Origin: Candidatus Chlorobium antarcticum
GTDB lineage: Bacteria; Bacteroidota; Chlorobiia; Chlorobiales; Chlorobiaceae
Direction of reading: 5' to 3'
Length of the DNA stretch: 64,000 nt
NCBI GenBank assembly: GCA_030765725.1
Contig: JAVCDF010000002.1
Coordinates: 152,689-216,688 of the forward strand
The position numbers were made by a program, and so were the translations under genes. Positions 1-9,177 of the stretch are shown here, piece after piece (position 1 is the stretch's first letter; every line of letters starts with the position of its first letter). Below the pieces are notes generated by a model. The model had not been told where the DNA came from, ran no database searches, and saw nothing but the letters and a program-made list of their open reading frames with translations.

Positions 1-566
1 TCAAGTGCCCGTTCGGGTGTTTCGAGACGATAGAGATAATCCTTTTTTGGTCCCCAGCGGTGGAGCGCTTCGTACTGCATGGAGTCGTAGGTTTCCTGAT
101 AGATGGTGATGCCGGTGCATCCGCAGTCGGCCAGCTCTCGGTACTCTTCAACACTCATTGGGAAGGCCTCAACGGTGACTCGCTGCATTGACTCGGCGGC
201 AATTTCCACCGCGCGCCGCAGGTATTCAAAGCCGACGGTAGCGGTTCTCTCTCCAGTGAGGAGCAGGATGTCCTGTATGCCGAGCTGCTTCATAGCAGCA
301 ATTTCACGACGGATCTCCTCCTCGTCAAGTTTGCGCCGCGGGGTGGTTCTGTCGGAGGCGAATCCGCAATATGCGCAGCCGCTTGAGCAGTAGTTCGAGA
401 GATAGAGCGGGGCGTAAAGGGTCATGGTGCGTCCGAACCGCCTGAGAGTCATGGCACGGGAACGGGCAGCCATGGTTTCAAGGCTTTCCGGCGACCGGTT
501 GCGAAGCATGGCTTCAAGCTCCCTGGAAATGCTTTGTTCCGTAAGCCAGTCGGGCAGGAGAGTCAT
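1..566 (-). CDS. thiH: 2-iminoacetate synthase ThiH (3' end outside window)
   Basis: Radical-SAM enzyme that cleaves tyrosine to dehydroglycine for the thiamine thiazole ring. The first 188 residues are present and the gene runs off the left edge. The radical-SAM cluster is visible as C60-SSG-C64-AY-C67, followed by a TGERT segment typical of ThiH. The ATG lies in an ATGA overlap with the thiG stop, so the two are probably translationally coupled at the end of a thiS-thiG-thiH run. ThiH rather than ThiO fits an anaerobe. The C-terminal half cannot be judged. Confidence 0.93.
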   Translation of the reverse strand, partial: MTLLPDWLTEQSISRELEAMLRNRSPESLETMAARSRAMTLRRFGRTMTLYAPLYLSNYCSSGCAYCGFASDRTTPRRKLDEEEIRREIAAMKQLGIQDILLLTGERTATVGFEYLRRAVEIAAESMQRVTVEAFPMSVEEYRELADCGCTGITIYQETYDSMQYEALHRWGPKKDYLYRLETPERAL

Positions 567-1342
567 GACTGTTCTCCAAGAAAGGATGTGAGGGGGCTGG
601 TAGCCACCGCCTCCGTGCTTTCTGCCATCAGTCCCGCCTTGAAGCCATGGCGGCCTGCCTCTGTTGCGTCGCGGAAAGCGGCGGCCATTTCTGAGGGGTT
701 GTCGGAGGCGGCTATGGCACTGTTGACGAGCACGGCGCTGCATCCCATTTCCATTGCCCGTGCGGCCTCGGACGGGGCGCGCAGGCCGGCATCTACAATA
801 ACGGGAATGGAGCTTTCACGGATGATAATGCTCAGCATGGCGGCGGAGGCAAGCCCCTGGCCGCTGCCGATGGCTGACCCAAGGGGCATAACCGAGGCGC
901 ATCCTACATCTTCAAGCCGTTTGGCAAGAACAGGATCCGGGGAGATGTAGGGCATGACAAGAAACCCTTCCGAGGCAAGTATCCGTGCTGCTTCCATTGT
1001 TTCAATCGGGTCAGGCATCAGGTGCTGCGGGTTCGGATGGATCTCCACCTTGATGAAGGGGCTTCCGGAGAGTTCACGGCTGATGTGTGCTGCCTTGATG
1101 GCCTCAGCTGCTGTTGATGCACCTGAAGTGTTTGGCATGAGGGTAATGCCGGGAATCTCTGAAAGAGGGCCGAAAAGGTCGTCCTCAAGCTGTTCGCGGT
1201 TGAACCGCCTAAGCGCGACAGTGACAAGCTGTGCTCCTGAAGCCTTCACGGCTTCCAGCATAACCGGGGCGCTGCTGAATTTTCCTGTTCCGAGAATCAG
1301 GCGGGAAGAAAAGGTATATGCTCCTAACTGCAAGTGGTCCAT
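563..1342 (-). CDS. thiG: Thiazole synthase ThiG
   Basis: 259 residues, normal family length. ThiG condenses 1-deoxy-D-xylulose-5-phosphate, dehydroglycine and the sulfur of ThiS thiocarboxylate into the thiazole phosphate, in the cytoplasm. The Schiff-base lysine is K98 in SPFIKVEIH, and the phosphate-binding loop is [11 protein letters not shown] near residues 154-164. It lies between thiS and thiH and overlaps thiH by four bases. The start [11 protein letters not shown] matches the usual ThiG amino terminus. Confidence 0.96.
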   Translation of the reverse strand: MDHLQLGAYTFSSRLILGTGKFSSAPVMLEAVKASGAQLVTVALRRFNREQLEDDLFGPLSEIPGITLMPNTSGASTAAEAIKAAHISRELSGSPFIKVEIHPNPQHLMPDPIETMEAARILASEGFLVMPYISPDPVLAKRLEDVGCASVMPLGSAIGSGQGLASAAMLSIIIRESSIPVIVDAGLRAPSEAARAMEMGCSAVLVNSAIAASDNPSEMAAAFRDATEAGRHGFKAGLMAESTEAVATSPLTSFLGEQS

Positions 1343-1367
1343 AAGTAGGGTTTCATTCTGTGTTTAC

Positions 1368-1571
1368 TCATCCCCCTCCGGCAAACACAAGTATTTCCAC
1401 CCGGTCACCTTCCATGAGGATGTGTACCGCGCGCTGGGGGGGGCGGACAACCTGTTCGTTTACCAAAGTTGCGACGGTTTTTCCGTCGGAACCTATATGT
1501 GCCAGAAGATCGCTGAGGGCCGAGGTTTCCGGAAGGGTTTCAGGTTCTCCGTTGAGTTGAATTGTAATCAT
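1368..1571 (-). CDS. thiS: Sulfur carrier protein ThiS
   Basis: 67-residue ubiquitin-like sulfur carrier whose C-terminal glycine is adenylated and then thiocarboxylated to feed ThiG. The sequence begins MITIQLNGEP and ends in FAGGG, so it has the required Gly-Gly tail plus one further Gly. The frame can be extended upstream to 1619, but that adds 16 residues unlike ThiS and overlaps the preceding aminotransferase-fold gene, so the internal ATG was chosen. No strong ribosome binding site is visible before either start. Confidence 0.9.
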   Translation of the reverse strand: MITIQLNGEPETLPETSALSDLLAHIGSDGKTVATLVNEQVVRPPQRAVHILMEGDRVEILVFAGGG

Positions 1572-1609
1572 TTTGAGTGGTTTCTGCACGATTTCTTTGG
1601 GTCTGTTTT

Positions 1610-2755
1610 TCAGACGCATTTCTGAAGTGCTCCGGCGAGGTCGGCCTGAAGGTCGTCAGGGTGTTCAAGCCCGACCGAGAGTCTGACCAGGCCCTCTCCA
1701 CATCCACGCTTTTTCCGTTCTTCGGGCGAAAGTGCCCAGAGCGTCATTCTGGCCGGTGAGGCGATGAGTGACTCAACGCCTCCGAGGCTGTCAGCAAGAA
1801 GAAACAGCTTTACCCCGGATATAAGTTTCTCAACTGCTGCCATTCCTCCTTTCAGCTCTATTGTGAGCATGCCGCCGAACCCGCTCATCTGGCTCTTTGC
1901 GAGCTTGTGCTGCGGCTGGGAGGGGAGACCGGGGTAGAGCACCCGCTTAACTGCCGGGTGCCCCTCAAGGAATCGGGCGAGGTGCATGGCGTTGGCTTCG
2001 TGCTCCTTCATGCGAACCTTGAGGGTTTTCAGCCCCCGCATGACAAGCCAGCAGTCCCATGGCGCGGGTATTGCTCCGGCTGCGGCCTGATATGTTTTGA
2101 TTGGGGTGTGCAGCTTCTCCTCATTGGTGATAACCGCGCCTCCCAGTACATCGCTGTGGCCGGCGAGGTATTTGGTGGTGCTGTGGACAACAATGTCGGC
2201 GCCGAGGTCGAGCGGGCGCTGGAAATAGGGAGAGAGAAAGGTGTTGTCAACACAGAGAAGCACGCCCCTTTCATGGACAGCCTTTGCCAGCGCCCTGATG
2301 TCTGCCAGGCGCATCAGCGGGTTGCTCGGGCTTTCCACCCATATCATTCGGGTTTCGGGTGTGAGGGCGTCCAGATAGCTCTGGGTGGTGAGGCCTTCCG
2401 CGTAGGATGTGGTGATGCCCATGGGGCGGAGAAGCTCTTCAAAAATTCTGTAGGTGCCACCGTAGATGTCTATACCGGAGACAATATGGTCGCCCGGCCT
2501 GAGAAGATGGAGTGCGGCCATGGTTGCCGCAGCTCCGGATGCGAAGGCGAGAGCGTGCCGGCCGTTTTCGAGTATGGCCAGCGCCTCTTCAAGGGCCTGG
2601 CGGGTCGGGTTGCCGATTCTTGAATAGACAAATCCCCCCTTGTATTCTAGACTGTCGCGCGCAAAGGTTGAGGTCTGGTAGATGGGTACAGTTACCGAGC
2701 CTGTTTGCGGGTCAGGTGCCTGTCCGTCGTGGATGGCGAGGGTTTCAAAATGCAT
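1610..2755 (-). CDS. Cystathionine gamma-synthase/lyase-family PLP enzyme
   Basis: 381-residue Cys/Met-metabolism PLP enzyme. The pyridoxal lysine sits in VHSTTKYLAGHSD, with SGAAATMAAL and YSRIGNPTRQALE also family signatures. It fits cystathionine gamma-synthase (MetB), but cystathionine beta-lyase or gamma-lyase cannot be excluded without a tree. The start MHFETLAIHDGQ was chosen because the longer frame (to 2866) runs back into the 3' end of metY. It lies 55 bases downstream of metY and upstream of thiS, suggesting one sulfur-metabolism transcript. Confidence 0.88.
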   Translation of the reverse strand: MHFETLAIHDGQAPDPQTGSVTVPIYQTSTFARDSLEYKGGFVYSRIGNPTRQALEEALAILENGRHALAFASGAAATMAALHLLRPGDHIVSGIDIYGGTYRIFEELLRPMGITTSYAEGLTTQSYLDALTPETRMIWVESPSNPLMRLADIRALAKAVHERGVLLCVDNTFLSPYFQRPLDLGADIVVHSTTKYLAGHSDVLGGAVITNEEKLHTPIKTYQAAAGAIPAPWDCWLVMRGLKTLKVRMKEHEANAMHLARFLEGHPAVKRVLYPGLPSQPQHKLAKSQMSGFGGMLTIELKGGMAAVEKLISGVKLFLLADSLGGVESLIASPARMTLWALSPEERKKRGCGEGLVRLSVGLEHPDDLQADLAGALQKCV

Positions 2756-2810
2756 GGGCGGTCTTTTTTTTCTACAAGGTAGTGAGATTCCCCGAAAAAC
2801 CGTCCCGCCT

Positions 2811-4100
2811 TCAGCTGTTTTCCAATACCTCGTCAAGAGCTTTGATAAGGTCAAGGGGGTGCTCAAGACCTATGGAGAGGCGGATGAGGTCCCCTGAAAG
2901 GCCGCTTTCTCTCTGCTGTTCCTCGGTAAGCTGGCTGTGCGAAGTGCTTGCCGGATGGAGTATGAGGCTTTTTGCATCGCCAACATTGGCTACATGCGAG
3001 AAGATTCTAATGGAGTCAATGATTTTTATGGCCGCATCGTATCCACCCTGCGCACCGAATACCACCATCCCGCCGAACCCGTTTTTCAGGTCTTCGGCAG
3101 CGGCCGGGTAGGATGGGTCGCCCTTGAGGCCCGGGTACCGGACCCAGGCGACCTTGGGATGCTTCTGGAGGTGCGTAGCCACCGTCATTGCATTTTCAGA
3201 ATGTTTCGTCATTCTGAGCGGCAGGGTTTCAAGCCCCTGAATGAATATCCATGAATTGTCGGGGGAAATGCAGGCTCCGATGTTGCGGAGCGGTACCGTC
3301 CTTACCCTGAGGGCAAAGGCGATTGGTGCGAGCGCTTCGGGCAGGTCGAGCGCCCAGCGGAGGCCATGATAGTTGGCGTCAGGTTCGGTAAAGAGCGGAT
3401 GGCGCCCTTTTGCCCAGTTGAACCTGCCTGCGTCCGTTATGCAGCCGCCAATGGCCGAGCCGTGCCCGCCGATCCATTTGGTCAGGGAGTTGATGACAAT
3501 GTCGGCCCCATGCTCTATCGGGCGAAGGAGGAAGGGGGTTGTAAAGGTTGCATCAACCACCAGTGGCAGACCGTTCCGGTGAGCAACATCCGCAATAGCG
3601 CTGACGGGGGCGTAGTTGAGCGTCGGGTTGCTGATGGTTTCAATATAGAGTGCGCGGGTGCGCTCATTGATGGCTTGCTCGAATTCCTCTGGTTTTTCCG
3701 GGTCAACAAAGGTGACCGTGATGCCGAGCTTTGGAAGGATGGCGTCAAACTGGGTGTAGGTTCCGCCATAGAGGTTTCTGGATGCGACGATGTTGTCGCC
3801 CGTTTCAGCCAGCGTGATGATGGTATTGAAAATTGCCGCTGTGCCTGATGCCACCGCCACCGATGCAGCCCCGCCTTCCAGTTCGCTCATCCGCGCTTCA
3901 AGCACCTCGGTTGTGGGGTTCATCAGCCGGGTATAGATGTTTCCAAGCTCTTTGAGGGCGAAGAGGTTGGCTGCGTGTTCCGTGTTTCTGAAGAGGTAGG
4001 AGGCGGTCCGGTAGACGGGAATCCCCCGTGAGAGAGTGTTGTCAATGGGCTGGCCGGCATGGAGGGCCAGAGTTTCAAAGCGGAGTGCTGTTGTACTCAT
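2811..4100 (-). CDS. metY: O-acetylhomoserine sulfhydrylase-family enzyme
   Basis: 429 residues from MSTTALRFETLALHAGQ, the length expected for O-acetylhomoserine aminocarboxypropyltransferase, which makes homocysteine from O-acetylhomoserine and sulfide. The PLP lysine is in VINSLTKWIGGHG, with SGTAAIFNTI and YGGTYTQF typical. The frame opens further upstream to 4202, but that extra stretch is AT-rich promoter-like DNA without family similarity. Direct sulfhydrylation suits a sulfide-oxidising phototroph. First gene of a leftward met-thi run and divergent from the MOSC gene. Confidence 0.9.
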   Translation of the reverse strand: MSTTALRFETLALHAGQPIDNTLSRGIPVYRTASYLFRNTEHAANLFALKELGNIYTRLMNPTTEVLEARMSELEGGAASVAVASGTAAIFNTIITLAETGDNIVASRNLYGGTYTQFDAILPKLGITVTFVDPEKPEEFEQAINERTRALYIETISNPTLNYAPVSAIADVAHRNGLPLVVDATFTTPFLLRPIEHGADIVINSLTKWIGGHGSAIGGCITDAGRFNWAKGRHPLFTEPDANYHGLRWALDLPEALAPIAFALRVRTVPLRNIGACISPDNSWIFIQGLETLPLRMTKHSENAMTVATHLQKHPKVAWVRYPGLKGDPSYPAAAEDLKNGFGGMVVFGAQGGYDAAIKIIDSIRIFSHVANVGDAKSLILHPASTSHSQLTEEQQRESGLSGDLIRLSIGLEHPLDLIKALDEVLENS

Positions 4101-4156
4101 TGGGGCTGTGTTTTTCGGTTTCCAGTGAATGTTGCGTTCATTTGCTCTTTTTGAAG

Positions 4157-4174
4157 TATTAACGATTGTTAATA
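4157..4174. promoter_or_regulatory. Perfect inverted repeat in the metY/MOSC divergent promoter region
   Basis: TATTAAC-GATT-GTTAATA: seven-base arms with a four-base spacer, 57 bases upstream of the metY start and about 90 bases upstream of the MOSC gene. The position and dyad symmetry suit a dimeric repressor. The regulator is not identifiable from the sequence. No SAM riboswitch fold was recognised here. Confidence 0.45.
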
Positions 4175-4265
4175 TAATTCCGTGTGTTTTCCAAACAAAC
4201 ATTCTGTTTATTGTTCTTTTTAATGGCAGAATGGAAACATCTTTTTAGCGGGAGAGGAGAGGGTT

Positions 4266-4703
4266 ATGGGATATATCGAGGCGGTCTGCATCAGCAGGGA
4301 AAAGGGCGAGTTGAAAATGGCGGTGCAGGAAATAGCGCTGAAAGCTGATTGGGGTATTGAGGGTGATGCGCACGCGGGCGACTGGCACCGCCAGGTGTCA
4401 TTGCTTGCGGGCGAGAGCGTGGACCGGATGCGGCTGAAAATGCCTGAGCTTGCTCATGGAATGTTCGCTGAAAATATGGTGACCCGGGGGATTGACCTTT
4501 CAGCGCTCAAGGTTGGCGACCGCTTGGAGATTGCCGGCAATGCGGTGCTTGAAATTACCCAGATTGGCAAGGAGTGCCATAACGGAGCATGCCCCATTCA
4601 GGTGGCAACGGGGGAGTGCATTATGCCCACTGAAGGGCTTTTCTGTATCGTAAAAAGAGGTGGAATTGTTCGGCCGGGCATGGCTGTAGGGCTGATGGCG
4701 TGA
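4266..4703 (+). CDS. MOSC domain protein
   Basis: 145-residue stand-alone MOSC (molybdenum cofactor sulfurase C-terminal) domain. The conserved cysteine is in KECHNGACPIQ near residue 109, and GIEGDAHAG and RQVSLLAGES are family motifs. Such proteins are thought to carry sulfur for, or bind, molybdopterin cofactors; the exact substrate is unknown. It converges on moaA with a two-base gap, and the downstream modE and nif genes support a molybdenum context. A weak purine-rich stretch precedes the ATG. Confidence 0.87.
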   Translation: MGYIEAVCISREKGELKMAVQEIALKADWGIEGDAHAGDWHRQVSLLAGESVDRMRLKMPELAHGMFAENMVTRGIDLSALKVGDRLEIAGNAVLEITQIGKECHNGACPIQVATGECIMPTEGLFCIVKRGGIVRPGMAVGLMA

Positions 4704-4705
4704 GG

Positions 4706-5746
4706 TCAGCCGCCGATTTCCGACATGCTGGTGCCCATTGAGCTTTCGCCCCGGTCTGTTGTTTTTCCGTCCTCTGGTTTCTGGCGTACTGACTGCCTGA
4801 CAAGTTCAAGCAGGTGTTCCCGGCTTTCACCCTTCCGGATGGCGGCAAGTATGTTGATCCCCTCCTTTTCATACAGGCAGCTGACGAGATGACCGTCTGT
4901 CCTTACGCGAAGCCGATTGCACCGGCTGCAGAAGTTTCGGGTGTAGGCGGGTATGATTGCCCATGACCCTCTGTAGCCGGGCAGGGTAAAGCTGAAATAT
5001 TCGGTGCCTGATCCCTGAAGTTCTTCCATTTGGGGATGAACTGAATAAAGCAGTTCCCGAATCTTGTCCATTCCGAGAAACTTTCCCGTTCTCCATATCT
5101 GGTGGTCGTCAAAGGGCTGAAGCTCCATGAAGCGGACGCTGATGGGGGGCTCTCTGGTCAGGTTGGTGAAGGCCTCTATTTCATCGTCGTTGATTCCCCT
5201 CAGCATCACCACATTGATTTTCAGCGGAACGCTGCCGAGCGAGAGAAGCCGGTCGAGGTTTGCTTTGACGCGCTTGAATTCATTGCGCCGGGTAATTGTG
5301 AGGAACCGGTCGGCGCGAAGGCTGTCAATACTCAGGTTGACTGCGTCAATGCCGGCCGAAAGAAGCGCATCCAGACGGCGGTCGAGCAGGAGGCCGTTTG
5401 TTGTGAGGCTGACGGTTTTGATTCCGGGGGTATTTTTTGCTGCGGCAACAAGGTCGGCAATGTCGCTTCGGAGCAGGGGCTCTCCGCCGGTGAGGCGAAT
5501 CTTGGTGATGCCTGCTTCAGCGAGGACGGTGATGAGGGTGGTGAGTTCGGTGAAACTCATCCGGGAAGTTCCGGGACTCTGGGTGTCATGTTCTTCGCGC
5601 ATGCAGTAGGCACAGCGAAGGTTGCACTCGCCTGTGACGGCAATGCGCGCGTAGCTTACCTGCCGGTGAAAGGTGTCGGAAAGAGGGGTGTCGCTGTTCA
5701 GGGTACTGCTGCTCAATTGCCGGAATTTCAGGGTTCCTGCCTTCAA
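4706..5746 (-). CDS. moaA: GTP 3',8-cyclase MoaA
   Basis: 346-residue radical-SAM enzyme for the first step of molybdenum cofactor synthesis, from GTP. The N-terminal cluster is C41-NLR-C45-AY-C48. The second, C-terminal cluster is visible in NFCSRCNRLRVRTDGHLVSC. The protein ends in SEIGG, the Gly-Gly tail that MoaA needs for catalysis. Other moa/moe genes are not in the window. A short N-terminal stretch of about 25 residues is longer than usual, so the start could lie slightly downstream. Confidence 0.95.
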   Translation of the reverse strand: MKAGTLKFRQLSSSTLNSDTPLSDTFHRQVSYARIAVTGECNLRCAYCMREEHDTQSPGTSRMSFTELTTLITVLAEAGITKIRLTGGEPLLRSDIADLVAAAKNTPGIKTVSLTTNGLLLDRRLDALLSAGIDAVNLSIDSLRADRFLTITRRNEFKRVKANLDRLLSLGSVPLKINVVMLRGINDDEIEAFTNLTREPPISVRFMELQPFDDHQIWRTGKFLGMDKIRELLYSVHPQMEELQGSGTEYFSFTLPGYRGSWAIIPAYTRNFCSRCNRLRVRTDGHLVSCLYEKEGINILAAIRKGESREHLLELVRQSVRQKPEDGKTTDRGESSMGTSMSEIGG

Positions 5747-5800
5747 AAATTATTAGGCAAGATATCCCTTCTTTGGGTGGTTGCCAACTGAAACTGCAAA

Positions 5801-5819
5801 GCCCCCTGTTGCAGGGGGC
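5801..5819 (-). terminator. Hairpin downstream of modE
   Basis: GCCCCCTG-TTG-CAGGGGGC: eight-pair GC-rich stem with a three-base loop. Read leftward it is followed by TTTGCAGTTT, an imperfect T tract. It lies between modE and moaA and would separate the two transcripts. Confidence 0.6.
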
Positions 5820-5875
5820 CTGAATGCAGACAACGACAAGTAAGAGCGTTCAATAATTGTTCTGCTGTGGTCGGG

Positions 5876-6688
5876 TCAGTTGACGCCCAGGATTACGCTT
5901 GATGCCTTGAAGGCCGCACAGGCGTGGCCGCCCTCTTTGAGCGCAAGCCTTTCGGAGCTTCCGTGGGTGATGATGGCCGAGATGACATTACCACCGCCGA
6001 TTTCCACATCAACTTCGGTGCTGACAGGCCCTTCAATCAGTTTTGAGATGGTGCCGCACATGAGGTTGCGGGTGCTGATGCGGGCATCATGCAGATCCTG
6101 GCCAATGATGATTGAGCTTGCCTTGATGATTGCGTAGGCGCTCATTCCCTCTTTCAGTGCGAGGTTTTTGACTGCTCCGTTGGTGATGATGGAGGTGATG
6201 CGTGCTCCGCCGGAGAGCAGGATGACCACTTCGGCGTTGACGGCACCGGGAATGATTGTTTCAATGGTGCCGGAAAAGACATTGCGTGCACTGATTTTCA
6301 TGGAGATCATTTTAAGGAATTGATGGAGCTGTTTTGTGTTGCCCAGCCGTGCTTCAAGATTATGCAGATATTTTCGGTGCTCTTCCTGTACCACGCGGAA
6401 CTGTTCGAGCACTTTTTTTCCCTCACGAGTAAGGACTGTTCCACCGCCCCCTTTTCCTCCGGCAGTCCGCTCAACAAGGGGCTTTTCGGAAAGGTTGTTC
6501 ATCATGTTGACGAGGTGCCATGCAGTCTTGTAGCTGATGCCGATCGCTTTGGCTGCGCTGTTTATTGAGCCGAGTTCCTCAATCCGTTCAAGCAGCACAA
6601 TCCTGTCGCCACCGAGAAACAGGTTCTGGTCTTTCTGGAACCAGATGGAACCTTCAAGCCCGATGTCATCATTCATGCATTTTGCCAT
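5876..6688 (-). CDS. modE: Molybdate-responsive regulator ModE
   Basis: 270 residues with the full ModE layout. A LysR-like winged helix (about residues 25-90, including SINSAAKAIGISYKTAW and the wing GGKGGGG) is followed by two Mop/TOBE molybdate-binding repeats. Each repeat contains a SARNVFSGTIE-like or STRNLMCGTIS-like motif and ends in KASSxILG. ModE dimers bind molybdate or tungstate and then operator DNA. The neighbours (moaA, a TonB receptor with ModE-like palindromes, nif operon) agree. Start could be Met1 or Met5. A small palindrome AATAT-ATG-ATATT at 6745..6757 upstream might be an autoregulatory site. Confidence 0.95.
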   Translation of the reverse strand: MAKCMNDDIGLEGSIWFQKDQNLFLGGDRIVLLERIEELGSINSAAKAIGISYKTAWHLVNMMNNLSEKPLVERTAGGKGGGGTVLTREGKKVLEQFRVVQEEHRKYLHNLEARLGNTKQLHQFLKMISMKISARNVFSGTIETIIPGAVNAEVVILLSGGARITSIITNGAVKNLALKEGMSAYAIIKASSIIIGQDLHDARISTRNLMCGTISKLIEGPVSTEVDVEIGGGNVISAIITHGSSERLALKEGGHACAAFKASSVILGVN

Positions 6689-6863
6689 GTGCTTCCAAGT
6701 CCTTGTCTCTGCCGAGTTTTTTTTACCTCATTATACTTCATCGCAATATATGATATTCATCGCCCTTTTTAGAGGGTGGCATTGCAGTCAAAAATATCCA
6801 GGGCGCCCGGAGAAACGCCCCGGAAGGTGTAACGCGAAGAAAGAACAGGGTACTGCAAAAACA

Positions 6864-9092
6864 TCAGTAATGGAGAGCCACCGTGGCAACAACAGTAAAA
6901 GGAGCCCCCGGCTGATAGGAGGTTTTCAGTGTTTTGTAGTCGGAGGTGCTGATCATGCTGACATACTTTTCGTCGAATACATTGATGAACGAGAGCGAGC
7001 AGTCAACATTTTTGAGCCCTGCAAGCGGCCTTTTCCAGGTGATGTCGAAGTCGCATACAGTTGCTCCGTCCACTTTTTCAGTATGGAGCACATCGCCGTA
7101 GCGGGTTGAGGTGTAGCGCACGATAGGTGAAAAGGTGAAGTCTCCCATGGTGTAGCTGACCATTCCGCGGGCAAGGAACTCGGGAGCATCGGGAACCTGC
7201 TCCCCTTTGACATCAATCGGCGTTTTGTTTGCATCGGAGTAAATGTCCTGATCAAAGTAGAACCGGTTCCAGGAGAACGACCCGTAGCATTTCAGGTTGC
7301 TGGAGGGTCTGTAGTCCGCTTCAAGTTCAATCCCGTACCCTTTTGCATCGGCGTTGTTCATCGGGTAGGTTGCATCAAGCGTCGGGTCGTAGAGTACGGC
7401 CTGCTTGTGGTTGTGGATTGCGTAGTAGATGGTTGGCGCCACACTCCACTTCTCTCCCTTCAGTCGCATGCCGAGTTCGAAGTTCTTCGCTGTTTCCATT
7501 TCGCGGGCGTCCCAGAGCTGCTGGAAGGTTATGCCGTTCTGGATAAAACTCTGGGCGTTGGAAATGAAGTAGGGGTAGATGTCGACATGGGTGACATAGT
7601 TCTCCCCGTAGGCCACATAAACTGAGGTGTTTTCATTGATGAAGCGGGTCAGCGTCAGGTTGGGGAAGACGCGGCTGAAGTTCTTTTCATTGAGTGCGCT
7701 CCTATTGGGATCGATTGCCGGGTTTGTGGCAAGTGCTTCATCGTAGCTGATATCGCCAATTCCCGTGGTCGTGTAAGTGATGATGGAGGGCAGTGTGTAG
7801 TTGACATACCTCAGCCCGCCCTCTATCAGGTAGTCGCCACTGCGGTACTTCGCTTCAATGAAAGGCTCGTGCAGTTCATGGCTTGAAGTGTTGGAAAGGA
7901 TGGACCATTTGCTGAACGCGAGATTTCCAGCATCAGATAGGGTATAGTTTTTCCACGAGGACGGTGGGCCGGGCCGTTCCTGTGAGTGGTAGAGGTAGCC
8001 GAAATCAAGATTAAGAGGTCCAAGTTTCGTGGTATACTCTGCGAGGAGGCCTTTGAGGTCGTGGTTGATGTCCCACTCCCTGATCTGATATACTCCGGCC
8101 GATGGGCTGATGGTTTCCATGTAATACCCCTTGTCGCTCCAGTAGTAGGGCTTGATGTTGAGTTTCGAGCGGTCGCCTGTTTTAATCTCCAGATTCGCCA
8201 TCACCATCCAGTCTTCGAACTCGTTCTTGTTGTAGTCGTAATAATAGTCGTCCGTAGGGTCGGTGCTGAAGTCTTTGCTGTAGGCTGTGTCGAGGTTGCT
8301 GATGTCGCTGTGGCTGAGGGTGCGGTAGGGATGGATCAGCCCCTTGCTGTAGGTGAGGAAAGCTTCAAGTTTTACCCGGTCGCTGAAGGTCTGTGACAGG
8401 CCCAGCATCACATTGTCGCGGTTGCTCTCACCCTCGCCTTTCCATTTTCCGGCCTGACTGTTGGAATAAGAGACAAAGCTGGTGAGCCCCTCGGAAAGTT
8501 CTCCGGTGTCAACGCGCAGATAGGTTCTCTGGAAATCATGGCTGCCGACGCTCTGCTTGGCATCAACACTGAAGGTGCCGGACGGGCGCTTGATTTCCAT
8601 GTCAATTTTTCCACCTACATTGGCCAGCCCGAGCCCTTTATTGGCTGGCATCACTCCACTGTAGATGTTTATGTTCTGCATGTTTTCGAGATCGTATATG
8701 GTTGCTCCGCCTCCCGGCCTGCCGGTAACGGGGAGTCCTTCCACATTGGCCGTGGTTGCAGGCACGCCGCCTGCTGTGGCTTCAACGCCACGGAAGCGGA
8801 ACGATTCATGGTAGTTGACAATGTCGGCCAGGCCATAGGGGTCAACACTCTGCTGGCTGAGGGATGGCATCATGTTGATGACTTTGTAGACCGACATCTG
8901 CGAGGGATTGAGAAGCGCCGATTCGGTTCCGGTCACCTGCTGGAGGATGTCACCCTTCTGACCCGAGACGGTGATTTCCTGCGATGTGTAGTTTGGAAGC
9001 GTGCTGTCGGGCGGTGCTTCTGTTGCATGGGCTGTTCCTGCAAAGAGGAGCAGACAGAGGCTGAGTGCTGCGGGGGTTGATGTGTTCTTCAT
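6864..9092 (-). CDS. TonB-dependent outer-membrane receptor, probably molybdenum-regulated
   Basis: 742 residues. A signal peptide with likely cleavage after AHA (about residue 23) is followed by a TonB-box-like QEITVSG at 38-44, a plug domain (about 45-175, with FRFRGVEAT and NVEGLPVTGRPGG) and a beta-barrel ending in the aromatic C-terminus VALHY. It imports a ligand across the outer membrane using TonB energy. The ligand is unknown. Molybdate, tungstate or a chelate is inferred from modE next door and two ModE-like operators upstream, not from the protein itself. Confidence 0.9.
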   Translation of the reverse strand: MKNTSTPAALSLCLLLFAGTAHATEAPPDSTLPNYTSQEITVSGQKGDILQQVTGTESALLNPSQMSVYKVINMMPSLSQQSVDPYGLADIVNYHESFRFRGVEATAGGVPATTANVEGLPVTGRPGGGATIYDLENMQNINIYSGVMPANKGLGLANVGGKIDMEIKRPSGTFSVDAKQSVGSHDFQRTYLRVDTGELSEGLTSFVSYSNSQAGKWKGEGESNRDNVMLGLSQTFSDRVKLEAFLTYSKGLIHPYRTLSHSDISNLDTAYSKDFSTDPTDDYYYDYNKNEFEDWMVMANLEIKTGDRSKLNIKPYYWSDKGYYMETISPSAGVYQIREWDINHDLKGLLAEYTTKLGPLNLDFGYLYHSQERPGPPSSWKNYTLSDAGNLAFSKWSILSNTSSHELHEPFIEAKYRSGDYLIEGGLRYVNYTLPSIITYTTTGIGDISYDEALATNPAIDPNRSALNEKNFSRVFPNLTLTRFINENTSVYVAYGENYVTHVDIYPYFISNAQSFIQNGITFQQLWDAREMETAKNFELGMRLKGEKWSVAPTIYYAIHNHKQAVLYDPTLDATYPMNNADAKGYGIELEADYRPSSNLKCYGSFSWNRFYFDQDIYSDANKTPIDVKGEQVPDAPEFLARGMVSYTMGDFTFSPIVRYTSTRYGDVLHTEKVDGATVCDFDITWKRPLAGLKNVDCSLSFINVFDEKYVSMISTSDYKTLKTSYQPGAPFTVVATVALHY

Positions 9093-9120
9093 GTGCGTGG
9101 TTGCTGGTTTTCGTTGTATA

Positions 9121-9135
9121 CGTTATGTTATAACG
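9121..9135. promoter_or_regulatory. ModE-like half-site palindrome, proximal
   Basis: CGTTAT-GTT-ATAACG, 29 bases upstream of the receptor start. It uses the same half-sites as the larger dyad at 9178..9201 but with a short three-base spacer. It may be a second, weaker or differently spaced ModE site. Confidence 0.5.
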
Positions 9136-9177
9136 GTGGTTGTAATACAGGCCGGTTTCTTTTTAGTCTCAGGTATT

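Noticed and set aside
954..1625. 223-residue rightward frame over thiG and thiS
   Set aside because: Antisense to recognisable thiG and thiS; low-complexity composition and no recognisable domain.
1907..2623. 238-residue rightward frame over the cystathionine synthase-like gene
   Set aside because: Shadow frame of a convincing PLP enzyme on the other strand.
4101..4265. SAM riboswitch before metY
   Set aside because: No recognisable SAM riboswitch core or terminator hairpin; only a short dyad suited to a protein operator.
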